Assembly (NCBI GenBank): GCA_021803465.1
Contig: JAJZLL010000021.1
Location: forward strand, 1-46,857
Length of the DNA stretch: 46,857 nt
Direction: 5' to 3'
DNA from: a bacterium
Lineage (GTDB): Bacteria; Chloroflexota; Dormibacteria; Aeolococcales; Aeolococcaceae
The position numbers and the translations under genes are program-made. Of the stretch, positions 25,344 to 33,495 are shown piece after piece (position 1 is the first letter of the stretch; every line of letters begins with the position of its first letter). The notes beneath the pieces were generated by a model. That model did no database searches and was not told the DNA's origin. It saw only the letters and a list, made by a program, of their open reading frames with translations.

Positions 25344-25372
25344 TTCACGCCCTGGGAGTCTTCGCGTAGGAT
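25344..25372 (+). promoter_or_regulatory. Predicted promoter of tRNA-Glu
   Basis: TTCACG (25344-25349), a 17-base spacer and TAGGAT (25367-25372) lie 15 bases upstream of the tRNA, the right distance for a short leader. Each hexamer matches the sigma-70 consensus at four of six positions. Confidence 0.5.
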
Positions 25373-25387
25373 GGGAGTGGAGCGCGT

Positions 25388-25459
25388 GCCCGCATCGTCT
25401 AACGGTTAGGACATCACCCTTTCAAGGTGGAAACCAGGGTTCGATTCCCTGTGCGGGTA
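25388..25459 (+). tRNA. tRNA-Glu (anticodon TTC)
   Basis: A 72-nt cloverleaf. Acceptor arm GCCCGCA pairs with TGCGGGT (first pair G-U) and A is the discriminator. The D-arm contains CTAACGGTTAGGA, the anticodon loop CTTTCAA sits on CACC/GGTG with anticodon TTC, and the T-arm CAGGG-TTCGATT-CCCTG is intact. CCA is not encoded. Identity elements fit bacterial tRNA-Glu. It stands 2.5 kb from gltX on the opposite strand. Confidence 0.95.
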
Positions 25460-25652
25460 GACCACTCCATCATGCATCCCGCATGCGCGTTCTGCCCACT
25501 GACAAGTCGCGCTGGAAATTATGGATCGCTGGGTGCGCAGCGAATACAGGGCTGGTGCGCATTTCCCGTTGCTCCTCTGGATGTAGCACAGGAGCTGCCC
25601 TGCCGGGGGGGTGGATTACTCCACATTCTCCACAGGCAGGCTGCGCACGTGT

Positions 25653-26153
25653 CTACTCCAGGGCTGCAGCAGCGCGCGCAGGTGCTGAAAGCCGTCGCCT
25701 CATGGTTGCTGTCTCCGCCTGCGCAGCAGCAGTCCGGGCTTTCATGACAGACATGATGTGACTGACGAAGGTGTCTGGGTTGTCAAGGATACGGTTACGG
25801 AAGCTGTGTACCACGTGCTGGTTCACATCATTCAGCCCAGAGTCTGCTGCTGCCGTGCTTCCGGGTGTGCTGCCTGCGATGAGAATGCGCTTTACGTCGT
25901 TGCCGTACACGCGCTCCCTGAACCATATGCCGTCCTTCTTCACCTCAAGTCCGCAAAATGGTCCTGCTCCGAGCTCGACTCCACTGCCGACATGCGGCAT
26001 CAGCATGACTGCGATGCGTTCGAGTGCTTCACGGGAGAGATCGTCAAAGCGGTTTCTTTCAAGTGCGTCGACCTGTTCTGCCTGATGCATCTCCGAGGAA
26101 ATGCGAGCCAGATCATCAGCCACTGCTGGGGTCCGTCGTGTGAACCATTTCAT
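25653..26153 (-). CDS. Protein of unknown function
   Basis: 166 residues from the ATG at 26153, which has AGGAGGAG 8 bases upstream. The N-terminal half is helical and charged (DDLARISSEMHQAEQVDALE; FDDLSREALERIAVMLM). The middle is strand-rich (GAGPFCGLEVKKDGIWFRER), and the end is a long helix with many alanines. No family or motif is recognised. It is followed by about 190 bases before the tRNA in which no gene is seen. Confidence 0.6.
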   Translation of the reverse strand: MKWFTRRTPAVADDLARISSEMHQAEQVDALERNRFDDLSREALERIAVMLMPHVGSGVELGAGPFCGLEVKKDGIWFRERVYGNDVKRILIAGSTPGSTAAADSGLNDVNQHVVHSFRNRILDNPDTFVSHIMSVMKARTAAAQAETATMRRRLSAPARAAAALE

Positions 26154-26280
26154 GACCCTGCTCCTCCTGGACAGAAGTGACCCGTCTGAGTGCTTGAATC
26201 CCGTCTCCGGTTGACCTCGAGACATGTCGTGCCAGACGTTGAGTCATGCTGCCTGAATGCGCAGTGAAGGAAGATGCGGC

Positions 26281-26820
26281 TCACGCTTCGAGCCCCGCAG
26301 CGCTGTTGTTCCCCTCGGTCTTCTGGGCAATGGCGTCAATCCGTTGATGCGCTTCGCTGCGACGGCTGGAAGTAGTGCTCCTGGAAGCCATGTACCTCTC
26401 ATAGAGTTCTGCCGCAATGTCAGGGAGGTCATTGACGAGGCGGGTCGCAGCCTCTGGCCGTGCAAAGCTCAGACGCCTGACTGCATGCCTCGGAAGCGCC
26501 TGGTCGCTGGGAATGTTGGTGAGGATCTCTCTGTTGGCAATGAGAAGCAGGTAGGGGTGGTATGTGGTGTACCCCTCCGGACTGTAGGGGCCACTTGCGA
26601 TCTTCTCCCCAGCAGCGTTTGTCCAGTAGCCTGTTTCGTGGAATGTCGTGGCTGTTACCTTGCGGACTTCGTACTGTGTGCCATTGACAACAATTGATGG
26701 TCCACCAGGGCTCGTCAGCAGCATGCGTGAAACCGCCTCCACTGCCTGTTCCGGATCCGTCATGTCTGCGAGGCGCCGGAAGGGTGTGGCGAGTATTTCG
26801 CTCATGGATGCATGTGCCAT
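26281..26820 (-). CDS. Protein of unknown function
   Basis: 179 residues. The first 120 residues look like a compact alpha/beta domain (AVEAVSRMLLTSPGGPSIVV; YEVRKVTATTFHETGYWTN; YHPYLLLIANREIL), followed by an alpha-helical, charged and probably disordered tail. I recognise no motif. An overlapping frame on the same strand (26429-26863) is a shadow. The stop lies 127 bases before the gene at 26153 and the two may be co-transcribed. Confidence 0.55.
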   Translation of the reverse strand: MAHASMSEILATPFRRLADMTDPEQAVEAVSRMLLTSPGGPSIVVNGTQYEVRKVTATTFHETGYWTNAAGEKIASGPYSPEGYTTYHPYLLLIANREILTNIPSDQALPRHAVRRLSFARPEAATRLVNDLPDIAAELYERYMASRSTTSSRRSEAHQRIDAIAQKTEGNNSAAGLEA

Positions 26821-26901
26821 GACGTGGAGTATTGCATACGCTCCTGGGACATGTAACGCCCAATAACGCAGTCCTGCGTTGGAGGTTTCCCTGCTAGGTG
26901 A

Positions 26902-27552
26902 CTACTCGGATGGCCATGTTATGTCGCCATACCTGTACCGGACAGGAGCTCTCTCAAGAGCCTCCATGCCCCGCTGAGTCTCACCGACACTGCCAGGCTC
27001 TCCATGGCCTGGACGGATGATGGTCTCCGCTGGCATGGGAAGGAACGTCTTCCGGATTGTAGCGAGCAGTGTCGTAAGCTCATCTGGCGTGTTCGTGTGC
27101 CCAGGACCACCTGCAAAGAGCGCATCTCCAGTGAAGCATGTCGTGCCAAGCACGAAGCTGAGGTGGCCAGGAGTGTGTCCTGGTGTATGGAGGGCTGTGA
27201 TCCTTCCAGTGCCAAAGGGAATGACTTCGTGGTCTGCGAGCCTTCGGTCAATGCGTTCCGGGGCGATGTTGATCTCGTGTTCACCGACAAGCACGGGTGC
27301 TGCTGTATGGGAACGGACATCGTCATAGCCTGCCCAGTGATCATGGTGCCAGTGGGTGACGAGGATGGCATCGAGCGTCACAACAGACTGGAGTGCCTTG
27401 AGGAACTCCCCATCGACAGCAGGAAGATCGATGAGGACTGCATGCTTCCTGGAAGTGTCTGTGCAGATGTACGCATTGTTGTTGTATTCGCCGCAGCCGA
27501 GAACTGCCGTGACGCGCAGGCTGTCCTCCTCGAATTCGACTATTCTGCTCAT
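26902..27552 (-). CDS. Metallo-beta-lactamase-fold hydrolase (glyoxalase II-like)
   Basis: 216-residue cytosolic MBL-fold protein. The metal ligands are LVTHWHHDHWAG (HxHxDH), the histidine of HTPGHTPGHLSF, the aspartate in CFTGDALFAGGPGH and the terminal histidine in RPGHGEPG, so a two-metal site is complete. It resembles thioesterase-type relatives such as glyoxalase II but lacks the C-terminal substrate domain, so hydroxyacylglutathione is not certain. Its ATG overlaps the TGA of the HhH-GPD gene (ATGA), so translation is coupled to it. Confidence 0.87.
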   Translation of the reverse strand: MSRIVEFEEDSLRVTAVLGCGEYNNNAYICTDTSRKHAVLIDLPAVDGEFLKALQSVVTLDAILVTHWHHDHWAGYDDVRSHTAAPVLVGEHEINIAPERIDRRLADHEVIPFGTGRITALHTPGHTPGHLSFVLGTTCFTGDALFAGGPGHTNTPDELTTLLATIRKTFLPMPAETIIRPGHGEPGSVGETQRGMEALERAPVRYRYGDITWPSE

Positions 27553-28112
27553 GCCCGTACCTTCTGTGATGCCTTCCAGGCCCGTTTCGCCTCACGGTAG
27601 GCAATGCGCTCCTCGCGTGTGGCAACGATGCCAAGCGTTGGGTGGTCTGGCAGCTCCTCCTCCCATCCTTTGGGATGGACATTGAACTGGAGCGCAAGGG
27701 TCGCATACAGGCTTCCCGCCTTCATTTCGCCGAATCCTGGCAGCGCGCGAAGGCGTCGTGTGAGCTCTTTCGCAGTGGGGGCCGTTGTCCAGAGCTGCTC
27801 GACAGACGATCCGTACGGGACAAGCGCTTCACAGAGCTCGTGGATGCGGGCAGCCATGGCCGTGGGAAACCTGTGGATGGCAGGCTTCTCTGCCATCAGG
27901 GCTGCGAGTGCTGGAATGGACATGTCCGAAATCCTTTTGGGATCAAGGTGTCCAAGACGGGATTTGAGCGTGTAGGGTCCAAGAAAGGCGCGTTCAATGG
28001 GCATCTGCTGGTCGAGCGTGTAGCCGATGAGCAGTGCGACAGGCGACTCGGTGATGAGCAGGTTCGCTTCTGGATTGTCTGTCCATTCAAGGGGGGATGG
28101 GGGAACGTCCAT
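27549..28112 (-). CDS. HhH-GPD-type DNA glycosylase-like protein (TIGR03252 family)
   Basis: 187 residues of a helix-hairpin-helix base-excision fold. Marks of this group are NPEANLLITESPVALLIGYT, LDQQMPIERAFLGPYTL, ISDMSIPALAALMAEKPAIH, RFPTAMAARIHELCEALV and the hairpin LRRLRALPGFGEMKAGSLYA. Most members are described only as uncharacterised HhH-GPD proteins of high-GC Gram-positives. A catalytic aspartate comparable with MutY/Nth is not obvious. First gene of a two-gene unit with the MBL hydrolase, and divergent from the small gene before the potassium channel. Confidence 0.85.
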   Translation of the reverse strand: MDVPPSPLEWTDNPEANLLITESPVALLIGYTLDQQMPIERAFLGPYTLKSRLGHLDPKRISDMSIPALAALMAEKPAIHRFPTAMAARIHELCEALVPYGSSVEQLWTTAPTAKELTRRLRALPGFGEMKAGSLYATLALQFNVHPKGWEEELPDHPTLGIVATREERIAYREAKRAWKASQKVRA

Positions 28113-28192
28113 ACCACCATGCTAGGACGATTGGCTTCAGGAATGGTTTTCCCTGTCCACAGAGCCGGTCCAAGGGTCGTACACTCTTCACC

Positions 28193-28519
28193 ATGGGATG
28201 GTTTTTTCAGCGGCGGAAGACGGAGGATGCGGGAGCAGCAGCCAATGTCGTCCATCTCGATCCTGATGTGCTTGGAGCACTTGAGTCCCGTCGAGGCGAA
28301 AGGCCCCTTGCTGAATTTGTGAATGCGCTTCTCAGGGAATCTGTGGAGGAGCAATCAGTGCGGGAGGTGACTCCTGCCAGGTCTGGGTCGAAGTCTTCGG
28401 ACCGTGCCCTCCCCTTCTGGCTCGAGAAGGAGCATGCTGCGCACGTGGACACTCCCGATGATGAGCTCCGCAAGCGTGTGACCGAACGGCGCATGTCGGA
28501 ACCGCATGGAACAGAGTAG
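28193..28519 (+). CDS. Small protein of unknown function upstream of the K+ channel
   Basis: 108 residues starting MGWFFQRRKTEDAG. The middle holds a helix (DPDVLGALESRRGERPLAEF; VNALLRESVEEQS) that could be a ribbon-helix-helix-like or coiled element, and the C-terminus (FWLEKEHAAHVDTPDDELRK) is charged. The first residues are amphipathic and might associate with the membrane. The last 14 bases overlap the start of the channel gene in another frame, which indicates translational coupling. A subunit or regulator of the channel is possible but unproven. No family recognised. Confidence 0.6.
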   Translation: MGWFFQRRKTEDAGAAANVVHLDPDVLGALESRRGERPLAEFVNALLRESVEEQSVREVTPARSGSKSSDRALPFWLEKEHAAHVDTPDDELRKRVTERRMSEPHGTE

Positions 28520-29582
28520 GGCACCGGTTCTCCTCCGGGAGCCACCGAGGAATCCGTGGTTCCGGCTCGCCCGGGTTGGGATCGCACTCATTCTCCTCAC
28601 TCTCTATGGCACTGCGGGATACGTCTTCATTGAGCACTACCCGCTGCTTGATGCCGTGTTCATGACCATCATCACCATCTCGACAGTTGGATATGGGGAA
28701 GTCCATGCCCTCACGCCGCGGGGAGAGGTGTTCACCATTACGCTCATCCTGCTTGGTGTTGTTGGCTTTCTCTATACACTCGGTGTCATTGTCGATATTC
28801 TGTCTGGCGGGGATCTCGAAAAGTACAGGAGATATCGGAAGATGCATCAGGCTCTCACTGCCATGCGGGATCACATCATTGTGTGCGGGTATGGACGCAT
28901 AGGACGGAATGTCCTGCGTGAGATCCATGCTGCAAAGCAGCGGTGCGTAGTCATAGAGCGCGACCCCCACCGCATCGAAGAGTCGGAGCTTGACGGGGAC
29001 CCCGTCATCATTGGCGATGCTGCCTCGGACGAGGTGCTTCGGGATGCTGGCCTCGAGCATGCGCGTGCGCTCGTGAGCTGTGTAGACAGCGATGAGCGGA
29101 ACGTCTACGTGGTGCTGACTGCAAGGACAATGAACCCAAGGATCTACATCGTTGCGAGGTCTTCGTATGCGGAGTCGTACCAGAAGCTGCTTCATGCAGG
29201 AGCGAACAGGGTACTGAGCCCGTATGTCATGAGCGGGAGGCGCATGGCTATTGCTGCAACGCAGCCTCTCGTGGGCTCCTCGATGCAGCTCGATGATCTG
29301 ACTCCGGGAGACCAGCGGTACATCGAGGAGATCGTCATTCCTGGCGGCTGGAGCGAGGGCATCACGGTGGCGGATCTCCAGGCGCACGGGGGCACAGTCC
29401 TCATGGTGCGCTCACATTCTTCAGGTGAAAAGATTGCGCCGCCTTCGGAAACGCAGGCAGTGACTGCGGACCATGTCGTGGTCGCTGGGACGCCTGACCA
29501 GCTTCATGACATTGCCCACCATCTCTGGAAATCTCCATCGCAGCAGGGCAGTGCTGTGGACTCAACTGAAATACTTGACTGA
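28506..29582 (+). CDS. Two-TM potassium channel with RCK (TrkA-N) domain
   Basis: 358 residues, MthK-like. TM1 is about residues 22-44 (RVGIALILLTLYGTAGYVFI), the selectivity filter is TISTVGYGE (about 59-67) and TM2 covers FTITLILLGVVGFLYTLGVI. The cytosolic RCK domain starts at HIIVCGYGRIGRNVLRE (Rossmann GxGxxG) and continues with VVIERDPHRIEE, IIGDAASDEVLRDAGLEHARAL, and a TrkA-C domain at about 265-345. Ligand binding (Ca2+, NAD or cyclic di-AMP) cannot be told. Translation is probably coupled to the small gene before it. Confidence 0.93.
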   Translation: MEQSRAPVLLREPPRNPWFRLARVGIALILLTLYGTAGYVFIEHYPLLDAVFMTIITISTVGYGEVHALTPRGEVFTITLILLGVVGFLYTLGVIVDILSGGDLEKYRRYRKMHQALTAMRDHIIVCGYGRIGRNVLREIHAAKQRCVVIERDPHRIEESELDGDPVIIGDAASDEVLRDAGLEHARALVSCVDSDERNVYVVLTARTMNPRIYIVARSSYAESYQKLLHAGANRVLSPYVMSGRRMAIAATQPLVGSSMQLDDLTPGDQRYIEEIVIPGGWSEGITVADLQAHGGTVLMVRSHSSGEKIAPPSETQAVTADHVVVAGTPDQLHDIAHHLWKSPSQQGSAVDSTEILD

Positions 29583-29606
29583 CAACAGGTGAAGAAGGAG
29601 GTATCC

Positions 29607-30653
29607 ATGCAGGCAGTCGTCTTTCGTGACATTGGTGAAGTGGCGCTTGCGGATGTGCCAAGGCCGCAGCTCGAGGAACCTGGCGATGCGATTGTGCGCA
29701 TTACGCGTGCTGCCATCTGCGGGAGTGATCTCCATGTGCTCCATGGCCGCATACCTGGCATGACTGAAGGCGGCATCATGGGCCACGAGTTCACTGGCGT
29801 TGTCGAAGAGGTGGGCAGCAGCGTGGCGAAACTCCGTACGGGAGAACGCGTTGTGGGGTCGTTCATGCTTCCGTGCGGAACATGCTGGTTCTGCGCGAAG
29901 GGATACTTCAACAGGTGCCCAGACCAGAGGGTATTCGGCTATGGCGCCTTCTTTGGCGCGCTCGAGGGAGCGCAGGCCGAGTATCTCCGGGTTCCCCAGG
30001 CGGATCTCGTACTCCATCCCATTGGAGATCTGGATGAGGAGAAGGTCCTCTTCGTGGGAGACATCTTCACAACTGGCCTTGATGCTGCGACGGAGGGCCG
30101 GATAGCGAAGGGGGATGTTGTCGCTGTGCAGGGCTGTGGACCTGTGGGACTCATGGCGATCCAGTGCGTGAAGACCTTCAATCCAGGCGAGATCTACGCC
30201 TTCGACAGTGTTCCCGAGCGACTTGCGCGTGCAGCCTCGTTTGGCGCCATTCCCGTGAACACGTCCGAGGTGCATCCCGCAACGTACATGCAGGACCACA
30301 CGGATGGCAGGGGAGCGGATGTCGTCATCGAATGCGTTGGCGCTGTTCCCGCACTCCTCCAGGCGCTTGATGTGGTCAGGGCAGGGGGGCGGATCAGCGT
30401 CATTGGCGTCTATGCGGAGCCGGACATGGAGTTTCCGCTCAATGTCACTTTCATCCGGGGAATCGACATCAAGTTCTGTGGCACTGCGAACATCATTGGA
30501 CGGTGGGATGAGGCGCTCAGGCTCATTGAGGAGGGCGTGGTGGATCCAAGCTCCCTCATTTCGCACAGAATGCCACTCAGCGATGCTGTCGAGGCCTACA
30601 GGATGTTCGATGGGCGGGAAGCGCTGAAGATTGTCCTTATCCCCGGGAAGTGA
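29607..30653 (+). CDS. Zinc-dependent medium-chain alcohol dehydrogenase
   Basis: 348 residues. Catalytic zinc ligands are ICGSDLHVLHG (Cys) and MGHEFTG (His, Glu). Structural zinc ligands are the four cysteines in PCGTCWFCAKGYFNRC. The cofactor site is VVAVQGCGPVGLMAIQ, followed by AFDSVPERLARA (acidic residue favouring NAD). It resembles threonine/sorbitol dehydrogenase-type enzymes; the substrate is not evident. The ATG at 29607 is preceded by AAGGAGG. It lies 24 bases after the channel gene and may be transcribed with it. It ends convergent to tyrS with a 17-base overlap. Confidence 0.9.
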   Translation: MQAVVFRDIGEVALADVPRPQLEEPGDAIVRITRAAICGSDLHVLHGRIPGMTEGGIMGHEFTGVVEEVGSSVAKLRTGERVVGSFMLPCGTCWFCAKGYFNRCPDQRVFGYGAFFGALEGAQAEYLRVPQADLVLHPIGDLDEEKVLFVGDIFTTGLDAATEGRIAKGDVVAVQGCGPVGLMAIQCVKTFNPGEIYAFDSVPERLARAASFGAIPVNTSEVHPATYMQDHTDGRGADVVIECVGAVPALLQALDVVRAGGRISVIGVYAEPDMEFPLNVTFIRGIDIKFCGTANIIGRWDEALRLIEEGVVDPSSLISHRMPLSDAVEAYRMFDGREALKIVLIPGK

Positions 30654-31797
30654 GAATCGCCTCCATCCGGACTTTCGCCTCCTGGAAGCGGGAAGACGAG
30701 GCAAGATACTCGCGGGCTGGTTCGAGCTGGTCGATGAGGATCGTTGCAAGCGCATCCTTCGCATCGAGGGGATGGAGCTTCTCGTCAAGGTAGGCAGCCT
30801 CAAGCTCCCCATATGAGGCGAACGAAATTGGGCCACCATTTTCCGGGGTGCGGGGAATGGTGACAGGCTCTGCCGTTTCAGAAAACACGAGCGTCTTCCA
30901 CCAGTTGAGGACAGGATTGTAGGCTGCTTCTCCTGGGGGACAGAACGCCTTTCGCACCTTCTTGCGGATCGTGTCGGGATCATCGTCGATGAACACGGCA
31001 CTCTGGGGATCCGACTTGCTCATCTTCATCGAGGCTATGACATCCCGGGCATCGCCATCATCAGGGATGGGCCACACGGGTGGCTTCTTCAGTCCGAGAA
31101 GGAGCGGGTGGTGCACGGCCATCGGCTTGATCTGCTTTCCAGACACGGTGCGGAGGGGAAGCATGCGCAGCTGGAGGGCAACATCCCGTGCAATGACATG
31201 CGCTTTCCGCTGATCGATGCCTGCATGGGCAAGGTGGACTCCCTGGGCGAAAATGTCCGCTGCCTGCATGGCAGGGTAGATGAGCTTCGCGAAGTCGACG
31301 TTCGCGCCTTCCTGGCGGCCAAGGATGGTGATGCTCCTCTGCATGCGGGCTAGCGTTGTGTGCTTGCTCACATCAACGACACAGCTCCAGTAGTCGGAAG
31401 TTGACGTGTAGAGATCGCTGCCAAGGAGAAAGGTGAGGTCTTCCTCCCTGCCTCCCACAGCGCGGTATGCAGCAACGAGTCCCTCCTGGAAGTAGTCACG
31501 TGCAAGTGAGCGGATGGTGTTGCGGTCATCGTCAAGCTTCTCATTGATCCACGTGTGCCAGTCCGCAAGGAAGACTGTGCAGGAGATGCCTGCCTTGGTG
31601 AAGTCACGGAGCTTTGCCATGCAGACAAGTCCTGTGCCAAGGTGGATCCGCCCTGAGATCTCGAAGCCGATGTAGTGCCGGAGTGCAGGCTCTGTGGCGA
31701 GGAGCTCCCGCAGCTCATCGACAGTGAGGACTTCTTCCGTGTTACGGGTTACAAGATCGACCCGTTCATCGATGCTCAGTGCAGTTGTGGCAGCCAT
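30637..31797 (-). CDS. tyrS: Tyrosyl-tRNA synthetase, archaeal type
   Basis: Class I synthetase for tyrosine. The sequence is of the archaeal/eukaryal type: HYIGFEISGRIHLGTGL, CTVFLADWHTWINEKLDDD, LARMQRSITILGRQE, IYPAMQAADIFAQGVHLAHA, GIDQRKAHVIARDVALQL, SMKMSKSDPQSAVF and LHPLDAKDALATIL. Bacterial TyrRS, with its S4 tail, looks different. No S4-like C-terminal domain is present. The ATG at 31797 sits 7 bases after TATGAT, so the mRNA may be leaderless; an ATG at 31809 lies in that -10 box and is unlikely. The wider archaeal TyrRS-type protein is about 306-390 long, which fits. Confidence 0.9.
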   Translation of the reverse strand: MAATTALSIDERVDLVTRNTEEVLTVDELRELLATEPALRHYIGFEISGRIHLGTGLVCMAKLRDFTKAGISCTVFLADWHTWINEKLDDDRNTIRSLARDYFQEGLVAAYRAVGGREEDLTFLLGSDLYTSTSDYWSCVVDVSKHTTLARMQRSITILGRQEGANVDFAKLIYPAMQAADIFAQGVHLAHAGIDQRKAHVIARDVALQLRMLPLRTVSGKQIKPMAVHHPLLLGLKKPPVWPIPDDGDARDVIASMKMSKSDPQSAVFIDDDPDTIRKKVRKAFCPPGEAAYNPVLNWWKTLVFSETAEPVTIPRTPENGGPISFASYGELEAAYLDEKLHPLDAKDALATILIDQLEPAREYLASSSRFQEAKVRMEAILTSRG

Positions 31798-31810
31798 GGA
31801 GTAGATCATA
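31798..31810 (-). promoter_or_regulatory. -10 box for leaderless tyrS
   Basis: TATGAT (minus strand 31810-31805) is followed by 7 bases and the ATG at 31797. No Shine-Dalgarno is present. A -35 element is poor (TGGATG with an 18-base spacer). Confidence 0.4.
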
Positions 31811-31963
31811 CGGCAATGGCGCTTTGGGCATCCACCAGGGCCTGCGGAATCACCACAGGGGCGTTCAGTCCATGTTACAGATCATCACAGTTCCGCGCAA
31901 AATGCGACACGCATATCACAATGGTGCATAGAAATACCCCCTACCAGATGGAGCAGCTGCAGT

Positions 31964-32878
31964 ATGGAATTCTCGTCTGGTCCGACACGAGAGATATTCC
32001 GGAGCGTCACGATACCAGCCTCGCTTTCTCACATCATGGAGGAGCGGGCAGCGTACATGCAGGGCGCATTTGCCAAGGGCGTGAGTGATGGACATGTGTA
32101 CTTTGTGTACCAGCCAATCGTCGAGCCCAGGTCAGGCGCATGCAGGGCTATCGAGGTGCTTGCACGCTGGGAGGATGAGACGCTTGGTCCCATCAGTCCA
32201 GCAGAGTTTGTACCCGCACTTGCGGACACTCCTCTCATTCACCTGCTGAGTGAAGCGTCGCTGAGCACTGCGCTTGCCCAGTACACGACGTGGAAGGATG
32301 AGGGCATTGCGCCTGAGTACATCGCTGTGAATGTCTCTCCTGAGCAGATGCGGGAGCCAGGATTCTCCAAGCGGGTGCTCCAGATTCTCAGAGAGCGGGG
32401 ACTCCCACCCGGGGTGCTCTGCATCGAGATCATGGAGGGGCAGCGGATCCGGAACATCCGTTCGTGCAGGAATGAGATCCATGAACTCTCAGAAGACGGA
32501 GTCCACATTGCCATGGACGATTTCGGATCCGGGCACTCGGGACTGCTTCGCCTCTCGGAACTTCCCATCGATATCCTCAAGCTGGACCGGATACGCGGTT
32601 CGCGGTATCTCAGGAACGATTTCACGATGTGGAGGCTCCATGTCTTCGTGGACAACATGCGCCTCAAGGGCATTGGTGTCATTGCGGAGGGAATAGAGGA
32701 GATGACCCATGCGGAACGCATGGGCAAGGTTGGAGTCAAGGCGATCCAGGGGTACTGCTACTCGAGACCGCTGGATGCGGATTCCATCGGGTCCTACCTG
32801 AGGGAGCATGGCACGACTGGCGATTTCCTCGAAGAGGGCAGTCCCCAGGGGCCAGCATCTGTCGAGAAGCATGCGTAG
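31964..32878 (+). CDS. Stand-alone EAL-domain cyclic-di-GMP phosphodiesterase
   Basis: 304 residues of one EAL domain. The signature glutamate is in AIEVLARW (EVL in place of EAL), VNVSPEQ supplies the Asn, IEIMEG a second Glu, MDDFGSGHSG the Asp pair, ILKLDRI the Lys and IAEGIE the last Glu, ending with the QGYCYSRPL motif. All catalytic positions appear kept, so it should hydrolyse c-di-GMP. No GGDEF, PAS or membrane segment is attached. The ATG at 31964 has GGAG about 10 bases before it; an ATG at about 32036 is the alternative. It is followed by a secreted-protein gene 14 bases later. Confidence 0.87.
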   Translation: MEFSSGPTREIFRSVTIPASLSHIMEERAAYMQGAFAKGVSDGHVYFVYQPIVEPRSGACRAIEVLARWEDETLGPISPAEFVPALADTPLIHLLSEASLSTALAQYTTWKDEGIAPEYIAVNVSPEQMREPGFSKRVLQILRERGLPPGVLCIEIMEGQRIRNIRSCRNEIHELSEDGVHIAMDDFGSGHSGLLRLSELPIDILKLDRIRGSRYLRNDFTMWRLHVFVDNMRLKGIGVIAEGIEEMTHAERMGKVGVKAIQGYCYSRPLDADSIGSYLREHGTTGDFLEEGSPQGPASVEKHA

Positions 32879-32892
32879 ACAGAGAGTTGTCC

Positions 32893-33495
32893 ATGCCTGA
32901 AAGAGGATGGGGAGCCAGGTTCTGGAAGTGGCCATCCTGTGGCAGGAGGAGCATGGGTCTGGCTGCAGGAGCCGTGTTGCTGACTGTGGTCAGTGCTGCA
33001 ACTGTCTCTTCGGCTGCGCTGGAAACGCATCCGGCACCACCAACCTGCATTCCCGATGATGTGGTAGGCACGACATTCTGTCTCAGTTCGGAAGAGCGGG
33101 CGCTTGGAGAAGTGCCTGTCCACTCCCCAACAGTTCCAGATTCCATCCTGATCGACTTTGGCATCTCACTGACACGTGCACCACAGGACAGTGCACGTGC
33201 GACTGTCACTGAGCGGGAAGCGGAAAGGGAGGCTCTCCAGAATTTTTCTGGAGGGGATGCGCATTCCGCAGTGCTCGCAGAATGGCATTCGAGCACAGGG
33301 GAACCTGCACGTGGACCACTCGTCTGGGTTGTTGATGTGTCCCCTGCGCAGGCAGTACTTCCACCTCCTGGAAGAACGAGGTATGTCATTGTTCTTGTGG
33401 CAGCAAGATGGGGTGCATCAGGGTATCTTCCTGGATTTGGCTACTACACGGGCATCTTCGAGACAGGCGTGGCAGGCACTCCTACGTTGCGATGA
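32893..33495 (+). CDS. Secreted or membrane-anchored protein of unknown function
   Basis: 200 residues. Basic N-terminus (RFWKWPSCGRRS) and a hydrophobic helix (MGLAAGAVLLTVVSAATVSSA, about 21-41) look like a signal sequence or anchor. The outside part begins with a cysteine pair (CIPDDVVGTTFC) and has a central strand-rich segment ending in LVWVVDVSPAQAVLP, GRTRYVIVLVAARW. I recognise no family. It starts 14 bases after the EAL gene and overlaps the convergent CopD-like gene by 14 bases. Confidence 0.65.
   Translation: MPERGWGARFWKWPSCGRRSMGLAAGAVLLTVVSAATVSSAALETHPAPPTCIPDDVVGTTFCLSSEERALGEVPVHSPTVPDSILIDFGISLTRAPQDSARATVTEREAEREALQNFSGGDAHSAVLAEWHSSTGEPARGPLVWVVDVSPAQAVLPPPGRTRYVIVLVAARWGASGYLPGFGYYTGIFETGVAGTPTLR

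Noticed and set aside
25460-25652. Integration site at the 3' end of tRNA-Glu
   Set aside because: No integrase is present and no copy of the tRNA 3' end is seen downstream; only a short repeated GGTGCGCA occurs.
28332-31001. Long minus-strand frames across the channel and alcohol dehydrogenase genes
   Set aside because: Shadows of recognised plus-strand genes with intact catalytic motifs.
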